Source: Mesobaculum littorinae
GTDB lineage: Bacteria > Pseudomonadota > Alphaproteobacteria > Rhodobacterales > Rhodobacteraceae
Direction of reading: 5' to 3'
Assembly: GCF_004011175.1 (NCBI RefSeq)
Contig: NZ_RQXX01000006.1
Coordinates: forward strand, 1-64,000
DNA length: 64,000 nucleotides
The notes below the pieces were generated by a model, which was not told where the DNA came from, made no database searches, and worked only from the letters and a program-made list of their open reading frames with translations. Below are positions 9,088 through 17,812 of the stretch, one piece after another. The position numbers and the translations under genes were made by a program. Numbering within the stretch: the first letter of the stretch is position 1; each line of letters begins with the position of its first letter.

Positions 9088-9094
9088 TGGTGGG

Positions 9095-9184
9095 TGGCGG
9101 AGACGAAGGGATTCGAACCCTCGAGACCCTTCCGGGCCTACTCCCTTAGCAGGGGAGCGCCTTCGACCACTCGGCCACGTCTCC
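9095..9184 (-). tRNA. tRNA-Ser (GCU)
   Basis: On the minus strand the acceptor GGAGACG pairs with CGTCTCC, followed by discriminator G and an encoded CCA. The anticodon arm CTCCC-CTGCTAA-GGGAG gives anticodon GCU. The T-loop is GGTTCGAATCC, and a long variable arm (GGCCCGGAAGGGTC region) is the class II feature expected of tRNA-Ser. Length 90 nt including CCA. Confidence 0.97.
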
Positions 9185-9411
9185 GCCGACCCGTGTAGTG
9201 ATCGCGGGAGAGGGAAACAAGGCAAAAATGCCGTGCCTTCCGCAGCGACCGCCACCATCGCGCCGCGGGCATGGCGCCAGCCGCCCGGGGTACTGGCACC
9301 GACCGGCGCCCCCCGGGGTACGCACTCTGCCCCGCGGTTCGCCCCATGCCCGCCAACCGGTGGCGCGGCAAGCATCGGTACAGGCGACAAGGCGCCGTCG
9401 CACACGCCTTG

Positions 9412-9855
9412 ATGCGCAGCATGCCGCGCCGCTCCGTCTGCTTCTCGACCGCGACACCCACGCAAAGCTCGAACGACATCGACCGCCTCCTCGGCGTGTC
9501 GCGCAGGAACAACGCCCGCGACGGCATCACAGGCCTGCCGACCTACCGCGATCACGGGTTCTTTCAGGTGCTCGAGGGGCCCGACGCGGACGTCGACCTT
9601 TGCTTGACGCGGATCGAGACCGATCCGACCCATGGAGATATCCAGCAGCTGTTCGACGATACGGTCGGGGATCGCGGGAGGCCGGGGTGGAAGATGTGGC
9701 ATGCCCGGCCGGCCACCCCTGCCCTCCGACGTCACCGGCAAGTTGTCGCCCTGGCCGACCCGCGGTGCGGCGGTGAAATCCCCGGCGGCCCGCTGATCCG
9801 ACCGGTGATCGACGGCGTCTCTCGAAGCCTGCGGATCGGGGAGGCACGCGCCTGA
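9412..9855 (+). CDS. BLUF-domain protein lacking the photoactive tyrosine
   Basis: A 147-residue protein resembling the FAD-binding blue-light BLUF fold: SVCFSTATPT, then SRRNNARDGITG, FFQVLEGPDADVD, RIETDPTHGDI and PGWKMW. In BLUF photoreceptors an N-terminal Tyr (Y-x-S), an Asn, a Gln (FxQxLEG) and a Trp/Met surround the flavin. Here Asn, Gln and GWKM are present, but the Tyr position is Cys10 (C-F-S). The segment after the Gly-Ile-Thr-Gly motif (LPTYRDH for the usual LLLYRDG) and the C-terminus are also divergent, suggesting decay or a non-photoactive derivative. The start is uncertain: ATG 9412, ATG 9421 or TTG 9409 are all possible, with no strong ribosome site. Confidence 0.65.
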   Translation: MRSMPRRSVCFSTATPTQSSNDIDRLLGVSRRNNARDGITGLPTYRDHGFFQVLEGPDADVDLCLTRIETDPTHGDIQQLFDDTVGDRGRPGWKMWHARPATPALRRHRQVVALADPRCGGEIPGGPLIRPVIDGVSRSLRIGEARA

Positions 9856-9910
9856 CGCCACGCGCGCGGGCGGCTTTTGCAACCGCACAAAGCATGCCAG
9901 ACTGCCAGCC

Positions 9911-10846
9911 ATGACACATCAGATCCACAGCCCCGACGGCACCCCGATCTCGCCCTTCTGCTTCGGCACCATGCAGTTCGGGGGCGGCGCCGATGCTTCG
10001 GAGAGCGAGGCGATGTTCCGCGCCTGCCGCGAGGCGGGGATCACCTTCTTCGACACCGCTTACGTCTATACCGACGGCGCCTCGGAAACGCTTCTGGGCC
10101 GGTTCGCCGCGCCGGAACGCGAACGGCTGTGCATCGCCACGAAATGCGACTTTCGGGGCGGATCCTCGGCCGCCCGGATCAGGTCCAGCTTCGACGAAAG
10201 CCGCATCAGGCTGGGCATGGACCGGGTGGAGGTGCTCTACCTGCACACATGGGACCCCGACACCCCGCTCGAGGAAAGCTTCGAGGCGCTGGCAGCGATG
10301 CAGCAGGAGGGGCTTTTCGACCATATCGGCGTGTCGAACTTCGCCGCGTGGCAGGTGATGAAGGCGCAGGCCGTGGCCGCCCGTTTCGATACCCGCATCG
10401 CGATGCTGCAGCCGATGTACAACCTGGTCAAACGGCAGGCCGAGGTCGAACTTCTGCCGATGGCCGCGGCCGAGGGGATCGCCGTGGCCCCCTATTCGCC
10501 GCTGGGTGGCGGGCTTCTGACGGGCAAGTATCACCGGGGCGAGACCGGGCGGCTGAAGACCGATGCGCGCTATGCCAAACGCTACGGTCCCGACTGGATG
10601 CACGACGCGGCCGGTGCCCTGACCGGGATCGCGCAGGAGGTCGGCGCCGATCCGGCGACGCTGGCCGTGGCCTGGGCCGCCGCGCATCCGGCGGTCACGG
10701 CGCCCATCATCTCGGCCCGCTCGGTCGAGCAGCTGAGCCCGTCCCTGGCGGCGATGGACTACACGTTGCCCCAGGCCCTGCGCGACCGCTTGACGGCGCT
10801 CACGCCCGCTCCGCCGCCCGCGACGGACCGGCTGGATGACGTGTGA
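9911..10846 (+). CDS. Aldo/keto reductase
   Basis: A 311-residue cytosolic NADPH-dependent oxidoreductase of the aldo/keto reductase superfamily. The catalytic tetrad is visible as Asp48 (FFDTAYVY), Tyr53, Lys78 (IATKCDF) and His112 (YLHTWD). The phosphate-binding end motif is APIISARSVEQL, and GVSNFAAWQV is the usual strand-5 segment. The substrate cannot be inferred. It is monocistronic as far as visible: the BLUF gene ends 55 bp upstream and a 124-bp gap follows. Confidence 0.92.
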   Translation: MTHQIHSPDGTPISPFCFGTMQFGGGADASESEAMFRACREAGITFFDTAYVYTDGASETLLGRFAAPERERLCIATKCDFRGGSSAARIRSSFDESRIRLGMDRVEVLYLHTWDPDTPLEESFEALAAMQQEGLFDHIGVSNFAAWQVMKAQAVAARFDTRIAMLQPMYNLVKRQAEVELLPMAAAEGIAVAPYSPLGGGLLTGKYHRGETGRLKTDARYAKRYGPDWMHDAAGALTGIAQEVGADPATLAVAWAAAHPAVTAPIISARSVEQLSPSLAAMDYTLPQALRDRLTALTPAPPPATDRLDDV

Positions 10847-10970
10847 CCGGGTTTCCGGCAGGATGATGGAACGAAGGCCCCGCAACTGTCTTGTAGGCAC
10901 GGGAGGCTGAATCCGTCGCGACCGGCCCCGTCCCGTTTCGAATATATGATGGAACCGAAAAGAGGCGTTC

Positions 10971-12431
10971 TTGGCCGATACAGACACTGAGTTCGGACCC
11001 AAGAGCTTCGGTCCGGTTCTGATCCTCCGCGGCATGTCACGCGACGCCCAAGGTGGCGGCGCGGGACAACTGCGCATCGCAGCCCTGGTCGGACGTCCCT
11101 CGGGCGACGCGCCGCCCGAGGTCGAGTCAGACGGGACGACCGTCGCGCCCGTGCGGCTGGCCGAGGGCGCGGGATTTGCGATCTATCGATATGATCTGTC
11201 CCTGCCCGCGACCGAGGACGCCTGGTACCGCGTGGGCGACGAGCGGCACAGGCTGAACCTTGCCATCGGCGGCGATGCCCGCATCGCCTTCGTCTCCTGC
11301 AACGGGCAGGAAGAGGGCGACCTGGGCCGAGATTTCGAAGAGCGCAACAGGATGTGGCGCCGTCTGGCCGACGAGCACGACGACGCCCCCTTTCAGCTGC
11401 TTCTCGAAGGCGGCGACCAGATCTACGCGGACGAGGTCACGAAGGCGCATCCGCTGTCGGAAAACTGGCCGGAGGACTATCCCGACCTCGACGACGCCCA
11501 GGCAACCAAGGTGCGCGACGCCTTGCGCGAGGCGTTTTTCGTCCGCTACGCCACGCTTTATGCCGCAGGCGACTTTTCGCGCCTGGCCGCCCGGGTACCG
11601 GCCCTGCCGATCTGGGACGACCACGACATCTGCGACGGCTGGGGGTCGCTTCCCGAACCGGCGCTCGATTCACGTCTGGGCCGGACGCTTTTCGACGTGG
11701 CGCGCGAAACCTACCTGCTGTTCCAGTTCGCACTGCGCCCCGAAGAGGCGGGCGAGGTCTTTCCCGATGCCACCGGCACCTCGCTGTCGTGGTCGGTCGC
11801 CCTGCCGGGTGTCACAATCCTGGGCCCCGACCTCAGGTCGGAACGGCGGCTGGACCGGGTGATGGGCGACACCGGCTGGCGCGTTTTCCGCGACATGGTG
11901 CGCAAGATCGAGACCGAGCGCGTGATCCTCGTCTCCTCGGTGCCGCTGTTGGGCCCGCGCCTGTCGTTGCTGGAGCGGACGATGCGCTTTACCGGCTGGA
12001 TGAAGGATTACGAGGATGACCTGCGCGACCAGTGGCAAAGCTATGCCCACCGGGCGGAATGGCAGGACATGCTGCGCGAGATGGTGGGCCTGATCGAGGG
12101 CCGAGGCATCGACGTGACCGTGATCTCGGGCGAAATCCACCTCGCAACCCGCGGCGAGATGACGACGGCGCGCGGCCCGATGCACCAGCTCGTGGCCTCG
12201 GGGATTTCGCATCCCGCGCCGACCGAAGCCTATCCGCTGGCCCTGGGGTCGCTGGCGCGGCTGGGAGAGGCCCCGCTCAAGGGTCACAAGATCCGGCTGA
12301 AACCCCTGCCCGGCAAACGCAGCATCTACACAGCCGAGCGCAACTTTCTGGTGCTGACGCGCCGCGAGGGCGCGTGGTCGGCAGAGTGGGAGCTTGAGGA
12401 GAGCGGACGCACGGCGCCCCTGCCCCTCTGA
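10971..12431 (+). CDS. PhoD-like metallophosphatase
   Basis: A 486-residue calcineurin-fold protein of the alkaline phosphatase D type. Metal-binding motifs seen are AFVSCNGQ (about 107-114), LLLEGGDQIYADE, PIWDDHDICDGWGS and VISGEIHLAT with a late His-Pro (GISHPAP). There is no signal peptide or twin-arginine motif, so unlike secreted PhoD it is probably cytoplasmic. The TTG start at 10971 has AGAGG 6 nt upstream; nearby ATGs are out of frame. The natural substrate is unknown. Confidence 0.85.
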   Translation: MADTDTEFGPKSFGPVLILRGMSRDAQGGGAGQLRIAALVGRPSGDAPPEVESDGTTVAPVRLAEGAGFAIYRYDLSLPATEDAWYRVGDERHRLNLAIGGDARIAFVSCNGQEEGDLGRDFEERNRMWRRLADEHDDAPFQLLLEGGDQIYADEVTKAHPLSENWPEDYPDLDDAQATKVRDALREAFFVRYATLYAAGDFSRLAARVPALPIWDDHDICDGWGSLPEPALDSRLGRTLFDVARETYLLFQFALRPEEAGEVFPDATGTSLSWSVALPGVTILGPDLRSERRLDRVMGDTGWRVFRDMVRKIETERVILVSSVPLLGPRLSLLERTMRFTGWMKDYEDDLRDQWQSYAHRAEWQDMLREMVGLIEGRGIDVTVISGEIHLATRGEMTTARGPMHQLVASGISHPAPTEAYPLALGSLARLGEAPLKGHKIRLKPLPGKRSIYTAERNFLVLTRREGAWSAEWELEESGRTAPLPL

Positions 12432-12549
12432 CGCACCCCCTCTGGGCCGCGACCCTCAGGGCGGGACGCCGTCGTGCGCACGGCAAGCAGACTGCAACGG
12501 ATGCGCGGCGCCGGCCCCCTCCGGCCACCGTCACCGCCAGGCAAGTGGG

Positions 12550-14019
12550 CTATCCCTTGCAGTAGGCCTGCAAGGTGGCGCGCACGCCATCGGACCACAG
12601 GCGGCCCAGCTGCATCGCGAAGGCTTCGGTGAACCGCGAATTACGCGCCAGGGGGCCGAAGACCTCGCCCAGGGCGAGGAAGGCCTGCGGATCGCTGCGG
12701 GCCTTCTGTCCCGCGGGGTGCAGGACCTCGGCCCGGTCGTCGGCGATCTCGATGGGATTGCCTGCCTCGTCCTCGCCCGCGCAGTAACGGGCCCAGAGCG
12801 CGACTTCGAGCGCGAGGCCCTGGATCGGGCGATCGGCCTTCAGCGCATCTTCCAGCGTCGGCAGAACGAACTTGGGCTGCCGGTTCCAGCCGTCCAGACA
12901 AAGCCGGGTGATGGTGTCGCCGACCTCGGGGTTTCCGAACCGCTCCTGGATCTTGGCAAGGTAGGCCTCGTAATCCACACCGGGGATCGGGGCCAGCGTC
13001 GGCATGATCTCGCGCCGCTCCAGCGCGTCCAGCCAGGCGGCGACATCCGGGTCGGCCATCGCGTCATGCGCATAGGTCAGGCCCAGCAGGGCCGAGGGAT
13101 AGGCGATGGCCGCGTGCCCGCCGTTCAGGATGCGCAGCTTCATCAGCTCGTAGGGCACGACATCGGCGACGAATTCGACGCCGACCTCCTCAAGCGCCGG
13201 GCGCCCCTGGGGGAAGTTGTCCTCCAGCACCCACTGTCGGAAGGGTTCGCAGACCACCGGCGCGGCGTCGGTGATGCCGAACTTGTCGGCCACCATCGCG
13301 CGTTCGCGGTCCGAGGTGGCGGGCGTAATGCAGTCGACCATGCCGTTGGGAAACGCGACCTGCGTCCCGATGCGGTCGGCGAAGGCGCCGTCGTGCAGGC
13401 GGGCCAGCCCCACCGTCGCCTGCTGCGCGGCGTGGCCGTTGCCCGGCAGGTTGTCGCAGGACATCACCGTGAAGGGCGGCGTGCCCGCCTCGAACCGGCG
13501 GCGCAGGGCAAGGCCGAGGATGCCGAAGACCGATTTCGGATCGTCCGGCGTCGCCGCATCGGCCTGCATATCTGGGTGTTTCGCGTCGAAGCCGCCGGTG
13601 TCGGCATCGACGAAATAGCCGCCCTCGGTGATGGTCAGCGACACGATGCGGATCGCGGGGTCGCTCAGCCGGTCGACAAGCTTGAGCGGCGCGACCTCGC
13701 AAAAATCGATCATCGAGCCCACGACCTGCGCCGACAGCCCCTCGGGGTCGAGCTCGACCACCGTGTAAAGCCAGTCCTGCGCCGCGAGGCGGTCGCGCAT
13801 CGCGGTGTCGCCCGGGCGCACGCCGGCGCCGACAAGCGCCCAGTCGTGGTCGCGGCCCGTCTCGAACAGGCGCTGCAGGTAGACGGCCTGGTGCGCGCGG
13901 TGAAAGTTCCCGATGCCGATATGCAGGATGCCGGGGGTCAGCGCCGCACGGTCGTAGCCCGGGCGCGTGACGTCCGAAGGCAGGTCGGCCAGGGCGGAGG
14001 TGTCGAGTTTGGTTGCCAT
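12550..14019 (-). CDS. mtlK: Mannitol 2-dehydrogenase
   Basis: A 489-residue member of the long-chain mannitol dehydrogenase/fructuronate reductase family, oxidising D-mannitol (and probably D-arabitol) to the ketose with NAD+. The N-terminal Rossmann segment is HIGIGNFHRAHQAVYLQ, and the catalytic motif KLRILNGGHAAIAY carries the family Lys, Asn and His residues. It is the last gene of the polyol operon, starting 3 nt after the smoS stop, so its translation is probably coupled. Gene order and length agree with R. sphaeroides mtlK. Confidence 0.93.
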   Translation of the reverse strand: MATKLDTSALADLPSDVTRPGYDRAALTPGILHIGIGNFHRAHQAVYLQRLFETGRDHDWALVGAGVRPGDTAMRDRLAAQDWLYTVVELDPEGLSAQVVGSMIDFCEVAPLKLVDRLSDPAIRIVSLTITEGGYFVDADTGGFDAKHPDMQADAATPDDPKSVFGILGLALRRRFEAGTPPFTVMSCDNLPGNGHAAQQATVGLARLHDGAFADRIGTQVAFPNGMVDCITPATSDRERAMVADKFGITDAAPVVCEPFRQWVLEDNFPQGRPALEEVGVEFVADVVPYELMKLRILNGGHAAIAYPSALLGLTYAHDAMADPDVAAWLDALERREIMPTLAPIPGVDYEAYLAKIQERFGNPEVGDTITRLCLDGWNRQPKFVLPTLEDALKADRPIQGLALEVALWARYCAGEDEAGNPIEIADDRAEVLHPAGQKARSDPQAFLALGEVFGPLARNSRFTEAFAMQLGRLWSDGVRATLQAYCKG

Positions 14020-14022
14020 GTC

Positions 14023-14796
14023 TCAGCTCATCCAGTTGCCGCCGTCGACGTTGTACGTCTGCGCGACGATGTAATCGGCCTCGTCCGAGGCGAGGAAAAC
14101 GGCCATGCCCGTCAGGTCGGCGGCGGTGCCCATGCGGCCTGCCGGCACGGCGCGGCCCACCTGGATCTTCTTTTCACCGGGCGCGAGGCCTTCGTATTTC
14201 GCGAAGAAGGCATCGACGCCGTCCCAGTGTTCGCCGTCGACCACGCCGGGGGCGATGGCGTTCACGTTGATGCCGTGTTCGATCAGGTTCAGCCCCGCCG
14301 ACTGCGTCAGGCTGATCACCGCGGCCTTGGAGGCGCAGTAGACCGCGACCAGCGGCTCGCCCCGCCGGCCCGCCTGGCTGGCCATGTTGATGATCTTGCC
14401 GCGGGTGCCGGTCTCGATCATCCGCCGCGCCACCGCCTGCATGGTAAAGAGCGTGCCCGAGACGTTGATCGCGAAGACACGATCGTAATCCTCGCGCTCG
14501 ATCTCGACCAGCGGCGCGGCGGTGAAGATCGCGGCATTGTTGACCAGGATGTCTGGGCAGCCCATGTGCTGCTCGACCTCGGCCACCGCGCTTTCGATCG
14601 AGGCGGCATCGGTCACGTCCATCGCCACGGCCATGGCGCCCTGCCCGATCTCGGCCGCTGCGGCCTCGGCCCGCGCGACGTCGATGTCGGCCAGCGCCAC
14701 GCGGGCGCCTTCGCGCGCATAAGCCTCGGCAAAGGCGCGGCCGATGCCGCGCGCGGCGCCGGTGATCAGCGCGGTTTTCCCCTCGAGCCGCGTCAT
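14023..14796 (-). CDS. smoS: Sorbitol dehydrogenase, short-chain type
   Basis: A 257-residue short-chain dehydrogenase that converts D-sorbitol to D-fructose (and galactitol to tagatose in the R. sphaeroides homologue). The NAD+ motif TGAARGIG is at 12-19, NNA at 86-88, and the catalytic Ser140, Tyr153 and Lys157 lie in MASQAGRRG and YCASK. The reading frame is open upstream, but the ATG at 14796 overlaps the smoK stop as ATGA, which fixes the start. Length and position match SmoS, about 256 residues. Confidence 0.93.
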   Translation of the reverse strand: MTRLEGKTALITGAARGIGRAFAEAYAREGARVALADIDVARAEAAAAEIGQGAMAVAMDVTDAASIESAVAEVEQHMGCPDILVNNAAIFTAAPLVEIEREDYDRVFAINVSGTLFTMQAVARRMIETGTRGKIINMASQAGRRGEPLVAVYCASKAAVISLTQSAGLNLIEHGINVNAIAPGVVDGEHWDGVDAFFAKYEGLAPGEKKIQVGRAVPAGRMGTAADLTGMAVFLASDEADYIVAQTYNVDGGNWMS

Positions 14797-15797
14797 GCCA
14801 GCCGCAGCCCGTTTTCGCCGAAGCGGTGCAGCTTGTCGGCCTGCGGCGTCAGGAACACCCTGTCGCCGTGCCGCAGCTCGACCTCGCCGCTGGCCCGGAC
14901 GGTGACGATGTCGGCCAGCCCGGTGTCGTGGACATGCAGGAAGGTGTCGGACCCGAGATGTTCGGACACCCCCACCACACCCGACCACTCACCGCTTTCG
15001 CGCGACAGGTCGAGGTGTTCGGGACGGATGCCGATGGTATGGGCCCCGTGCGCCTGCGCCGCCCGCCCCTCGAGCAGGTTCATGGTGGGCGAGCCGATGA
15101 AACCCGCGACGAACAGGTTGCGCGGGCTGCGGTAAAGGTCGAGGGGCGAGCCCACCTGTTCGATGTTCCCCGCCCGCAGCACGACGATCTTGTCGGCCAT
15201 GGTCATCGCCTCGACCTGGTCGTGGGTGACGTAGATCATTGTTGTCTTCAGCCGCTCGTGCAGTTCCGAGATTTCAAGCCGCATGCCCACGCGCAGCGCC
15301 GCGTCGAGGTTCGACAGCGGCTCGTCGAAGAGAAAGGCCGCCGGTTCGCGCACGATGGCGCGGCCGATGGCCACCCGCTGGCGCTGACCGCCCGACAGCT
15401 GCCCGGGCCGCCGTTCGAGGTAGTCGGTCAGGTTCAGAACCTTGGCCGCACTCTCGATCCGCCGGTCTTGTTCGGCCTTGTCCATGTTGGCCATGCGCAG
15501 CGGAAAGGCGATGTTCTTGCGCACCGACATGTGCGGGTAAAGCGCGTAGGACTGAAACACCATGGCCAGCCCCCTCTTGGCCGGCGGCACCTCGGTGGCG
15601 TCGCGGCCGTCGATGCGGATCTCGCCGCCCGAGACATCCTCAAGCCCCGCGATCAGCCGCAAAAGCGTGGACTTGCCGCAGCCCGAGGGGCCGACGAAGA
15701 CGACGAATTCGCCATCCTCGATGGTCAGGTCCAGCGGCGGAATGACCTCGACCTCGCCGAAGCGTTTGGTGACCTTGTCTAGCGTGATGCGTCCCAT
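14793..15797 (-). CDS. smoK: Polyol ABC transporter ATP-binding protein
   Basis: A 334-residue MalK-type ATPase with Walker [10 protein letters not shown] (about 36-44), Q-loop [11 protein letters not shown], signature LSGGQRQR, Walker [13 protein letters not shown] and switch His in [12 protein letters not shown]-terminal OB-fold (TOBE) regulatory domain contains [10 protein letters not shown]. It energises import through SmoF/SmoG. The start lies 13 bp after the smoG stop. Confidence 0.93.
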   Translation of the reverse strand: MGRITLDKVTKRFGEVEVIPPLDLTIEDGEFVVFVGPSGCGKSTLLRLIAGLEDVSGGEIRIDGRDATEVPPAKRGLAMVFQSYALYPHMSVRKNIAFPLRMANMDKAEQDRRIESAAKVLNLTDYLERRPGQLSGGQRQRVAIGRAIVREPAAFLFDEPLSNLDAALRVGMRLEISELHERLKTTMIYVTHDQVEAMTMADKIVVLRAGNIEQVGSPLDLYRSPRNLFVAGFIGSPTMNLLEGRAAQAHGAHTIGIRPEHLDLSRESGEWSGVVGVSEHLGSDTFLHVHDTGLADIVTVRASGEVELRHGDRVFLTPQADKLHRFGENGLRLA

Positions 15798-15810
15798 GTG
15801 TCTGTGGTCC

Positions 15811-16641
15811 TTACTTGACGGCGCCGAAGGTGAGGCCGCGGACGAGCTGCTTCTGGCTGAACCAGCCGAGGATCAGGATCGGCGCGATGGCCATGGTCGA
15901 GGCGGCAGAGAGCTTGGCGTAGAACAGCCCCTCGGGGCTGGAATAGCTGGCGATGAAGGCGGTGAGAGGGGCCGAGTTCGCGGCGGTGAGGTTCAGCGTC
16001 CAGAACGCCTCGTTCCACGCCAGGATGACGTTCAGAAGCAGGGTCGAGGCGATGCCCGGCACGGCCATCGGCGTCAGGATATAGAGGATCTCGTTGCGCA
16101 GGGCGGCCCCGTCCATCCGCGCGGCTTCAAGGATGTCGACCGGGATTTCGCGGAAGTAGGTGTAGAGCATCCAGACGATGATCGGCAGGTTGATCAGCGT
16201 CAGCACGATGATCAGGCCCAGCCGGCTGTCGAGAAGCCCCACGTCGCGGAAGATCAGGTAGATCGGCACCAGAACCCCCACCGGCGGCAGCATCTTGGTG
16301 CTGAGCATCCACATCAGCACGTTCTTGGTCTGCTTGCCCGGCACGAAGGCCATGGCCCAGGCGGCGGGGATGGCGATGATCAACCCGATCACCGTCGAGC
16401 CGATCGAGATCACGACCGAGTTCCAGAAGTGGCGGAAGTAGTTCGACCGCTCCTGCACGGTGCCGTAGTTTTCGGTCGTCCAGTCGAAGAACAGGAAGGA
16501 CGGCGGCGTCGAAATCGCCTCGGCCTCGGTCTTGAAGCTGGTGAGGATAATCCAGAGGATCGGGAAGAAGATCAGCAGCGCCAGCGCCCAGGCGACGACG
16601 GTGGTGATCCATTTGCGGCGGGTGGAAACGGCGCGGGCCAT
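15811..16641 (-). CDS. smoG: Polyol ABC transporter permease
   Basis: A 276-residue inner-membrane permease of the MalG type with about six transmembrane helices. The EAA loop that docks on SmoK reads [20 protein letters not shown]. The C-terminus [10 protein letters not shown] is typical of MalG-like permeases. It starts 12 bp after the smoF stop and partners SmoF. Confidence 0.92.
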   Translation of the reverse strand: MARAVSTRRKWITTVVAWALALLIFFPILWIILTSFKTEAEAISTPPSFLFFDWTTENYGTVQERSNYFRHFWNSVVISIGSTVIGLIIAIPAAWAMAFVPGKQTKNVLMWMLSTKMLPPVGVLVPIYLIFRDVGLLDSRLGLIIVLTLINLPIIVWMLYTYFREIPVDILEAARMDGAALRNEILYILTPMAVPGIASTLLLNVILAWNEAFWTLNLTAANSAPLTAFIASYSSPEGLFYAKLSAASTMAIAPILILGWFSQKQLVRGLTFGAVK

Positions 16642-16653
16642 GGGCGTCCCTCC

Positions 16654-17526
16654 TCAGGCGTCGAGGTTCTTGCCGATCATCCGCATCAGGAAGATCGCGA
16701 CGATGTTGGCGAGGATGACGGCCACGATGCCGCCGGCGGAGCCCGTTCCGACGTCGAAGCGCAGAAGGCTTTCGGCGTAGACCAGGTATGTCAGGTTGGT
16801 CGAGGCCGTGCCCGGACCGCCATTGGTGGTCACCAGGATTTCGGCAAAGATCGACAGAAGGAAGATCGTCTGGATCAGCACCACGACCGTGATCGCGCGT
16901 GCCAGGTGCGGCAGCATGATGTGGAAAAAGCGCGACAGCGCGCCGGCCCCGTCCATCTCGGCCGCCTCAAGCTGGTCCTGGTCCAGCGACTGGAACGCGG
17001 TCAGCAGGATCAGCGTGGCAAAGGGCAGCCATTGCCAGGCCACGATGACGACGATGGAAAACAGCGGATATTCCGACAGCCAGTCCACCGGCTGCGCCCC
17101 GAAGAACCGCCAGAGCGACGCCAGCAGCCCCGAAACGGGGTTCATGAACATGTTCTTCCAGACCAGCGCCGACACGGTGGGCATCACGAAGAAGGGCGAG
17201 ATCACGAGGATCCGCACGATCCCCTGCCCGAACATCGGCTGGTCGAGCAGCAGGGCGAAGAGGACGCCGCCGATCGTGGTGATCGCCAGCACCCCGCCGA
17301 CGAGGATCAGCGTGTTGACGATGGCCGAGCTGAACGCCGGGTCGGTCAGGAAGTAATAGTAGTTGTCCCAGCCGGTGAAGCTCTCCGTGCCGGGCATCAA
17401 CAGGTTGTAGCGCAGGAACGAGAAGTAGAGCGTCATGCCCAGCGGGATCAGCATCCAGCCTAGCAGCAGGATGACGGCCGGTGAGATCATGACGCGGGCG
17501 GCGGCGCGGGAATGTTGGGTGGCCAT
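16654..17526 (-). CDS. smoF: Polyol ABC transporter permease
   Basis: A 290-residue MalF-type permease with about six transmembrane helices, beginning with a cytosolic tail and LLLGWMLIPLGMTLYFSFL. The EAA loop is QLEAAEMDGAGALSRFFHIM. It is separated from smoE by 286 bp containing a strong hairpin, and has a short downstream gap to smoG. Confidence 0.92.
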   Translation of the reverse strand: MATQHSRAAARVMISPAVILLLGWMLIPLGMTLYFSFLRYNLLMPGTESFTGWDNYYYFLTDPAFSSAIVNTLILVGGVLAITTIGGVLFALLLDQPMFGQGIVRILVISPFFVMPTVSALVWKNMFMNPVSGLLASLWRFFGAQPVDWLSEYPLFSIVVIVAWQWLPFATLILLTAFQSLDQDQLEAAEMDGAGALSRFFHIMLPHLARAITVVVLIQTIFLLSIFAEILVTTNGGPGTASTNLTYLVYAESLLRFDVGTGSAGGIVAVILANIVAIFLMRMIGKNLDA

Positions 17527-17715
17527 CGGATCAACCTCGGCAGCGGTGGGATGACGCGCCGCATCGCGCGGCAGGTCGGTTGTGGCGGTGGGGCCATGGA
17601 GAAGGCGGGTGCCGGACCACTGGCCGCAGAGCGACCGCGTGGCAGCAGAACGGCGGCAGCCGGGGTCGCGCCGCGCGGACGCGGCGGATCAAGAGGATAA
17701 TCGCCTTCGGAACGC

Positions 17716-17761
17716 CCCCCGGGGAAGGGTCGGCGGAACACGGGGCCGCCGACCCCGGGGG
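17716..17761 (-). terminator. Stable intercistronic hairpin between smoE and smoF
   Basis: A 10-bp perfect stem (GGGTCGGCGG / CCGCCGACCC) with a 9-nt loop is extended by an outer CCCCCG / CGGGGG pair across a 5-nt bulge. It sits 50 bp after the smoE stop within the operon and has no T run. Such structures commonly stabilise the binding-protein message or partly attenuate transcription into the permease genes. Confidence 0.6.
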
Positions 17762-17812
17762 AGAGGACGCGGCGCCCAAAGGCGGACGCCGCGCAAGGAC
17801 CTCAGCCCCGGA

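Noticed and set aside
9198-9776. Alternative plus-strand frame over the BLUF gene
   Set aside because: Arg/Pro-rich shadow without the BLUF motifs, which are in the other frame.
10847-10970. Riboswitch in the gap before the PhoD-like gene
   Set aside because: GC-rich segments can fold, but no conserved riboswitch core could be recognised.
12394-15135. A 913-codon open frame on the plus strand across the mtlK-smoS region
   Set aside because: It is antisense to three well-supported genes, has no domain, and is a stop-poor artefact of GC-rich codon use.
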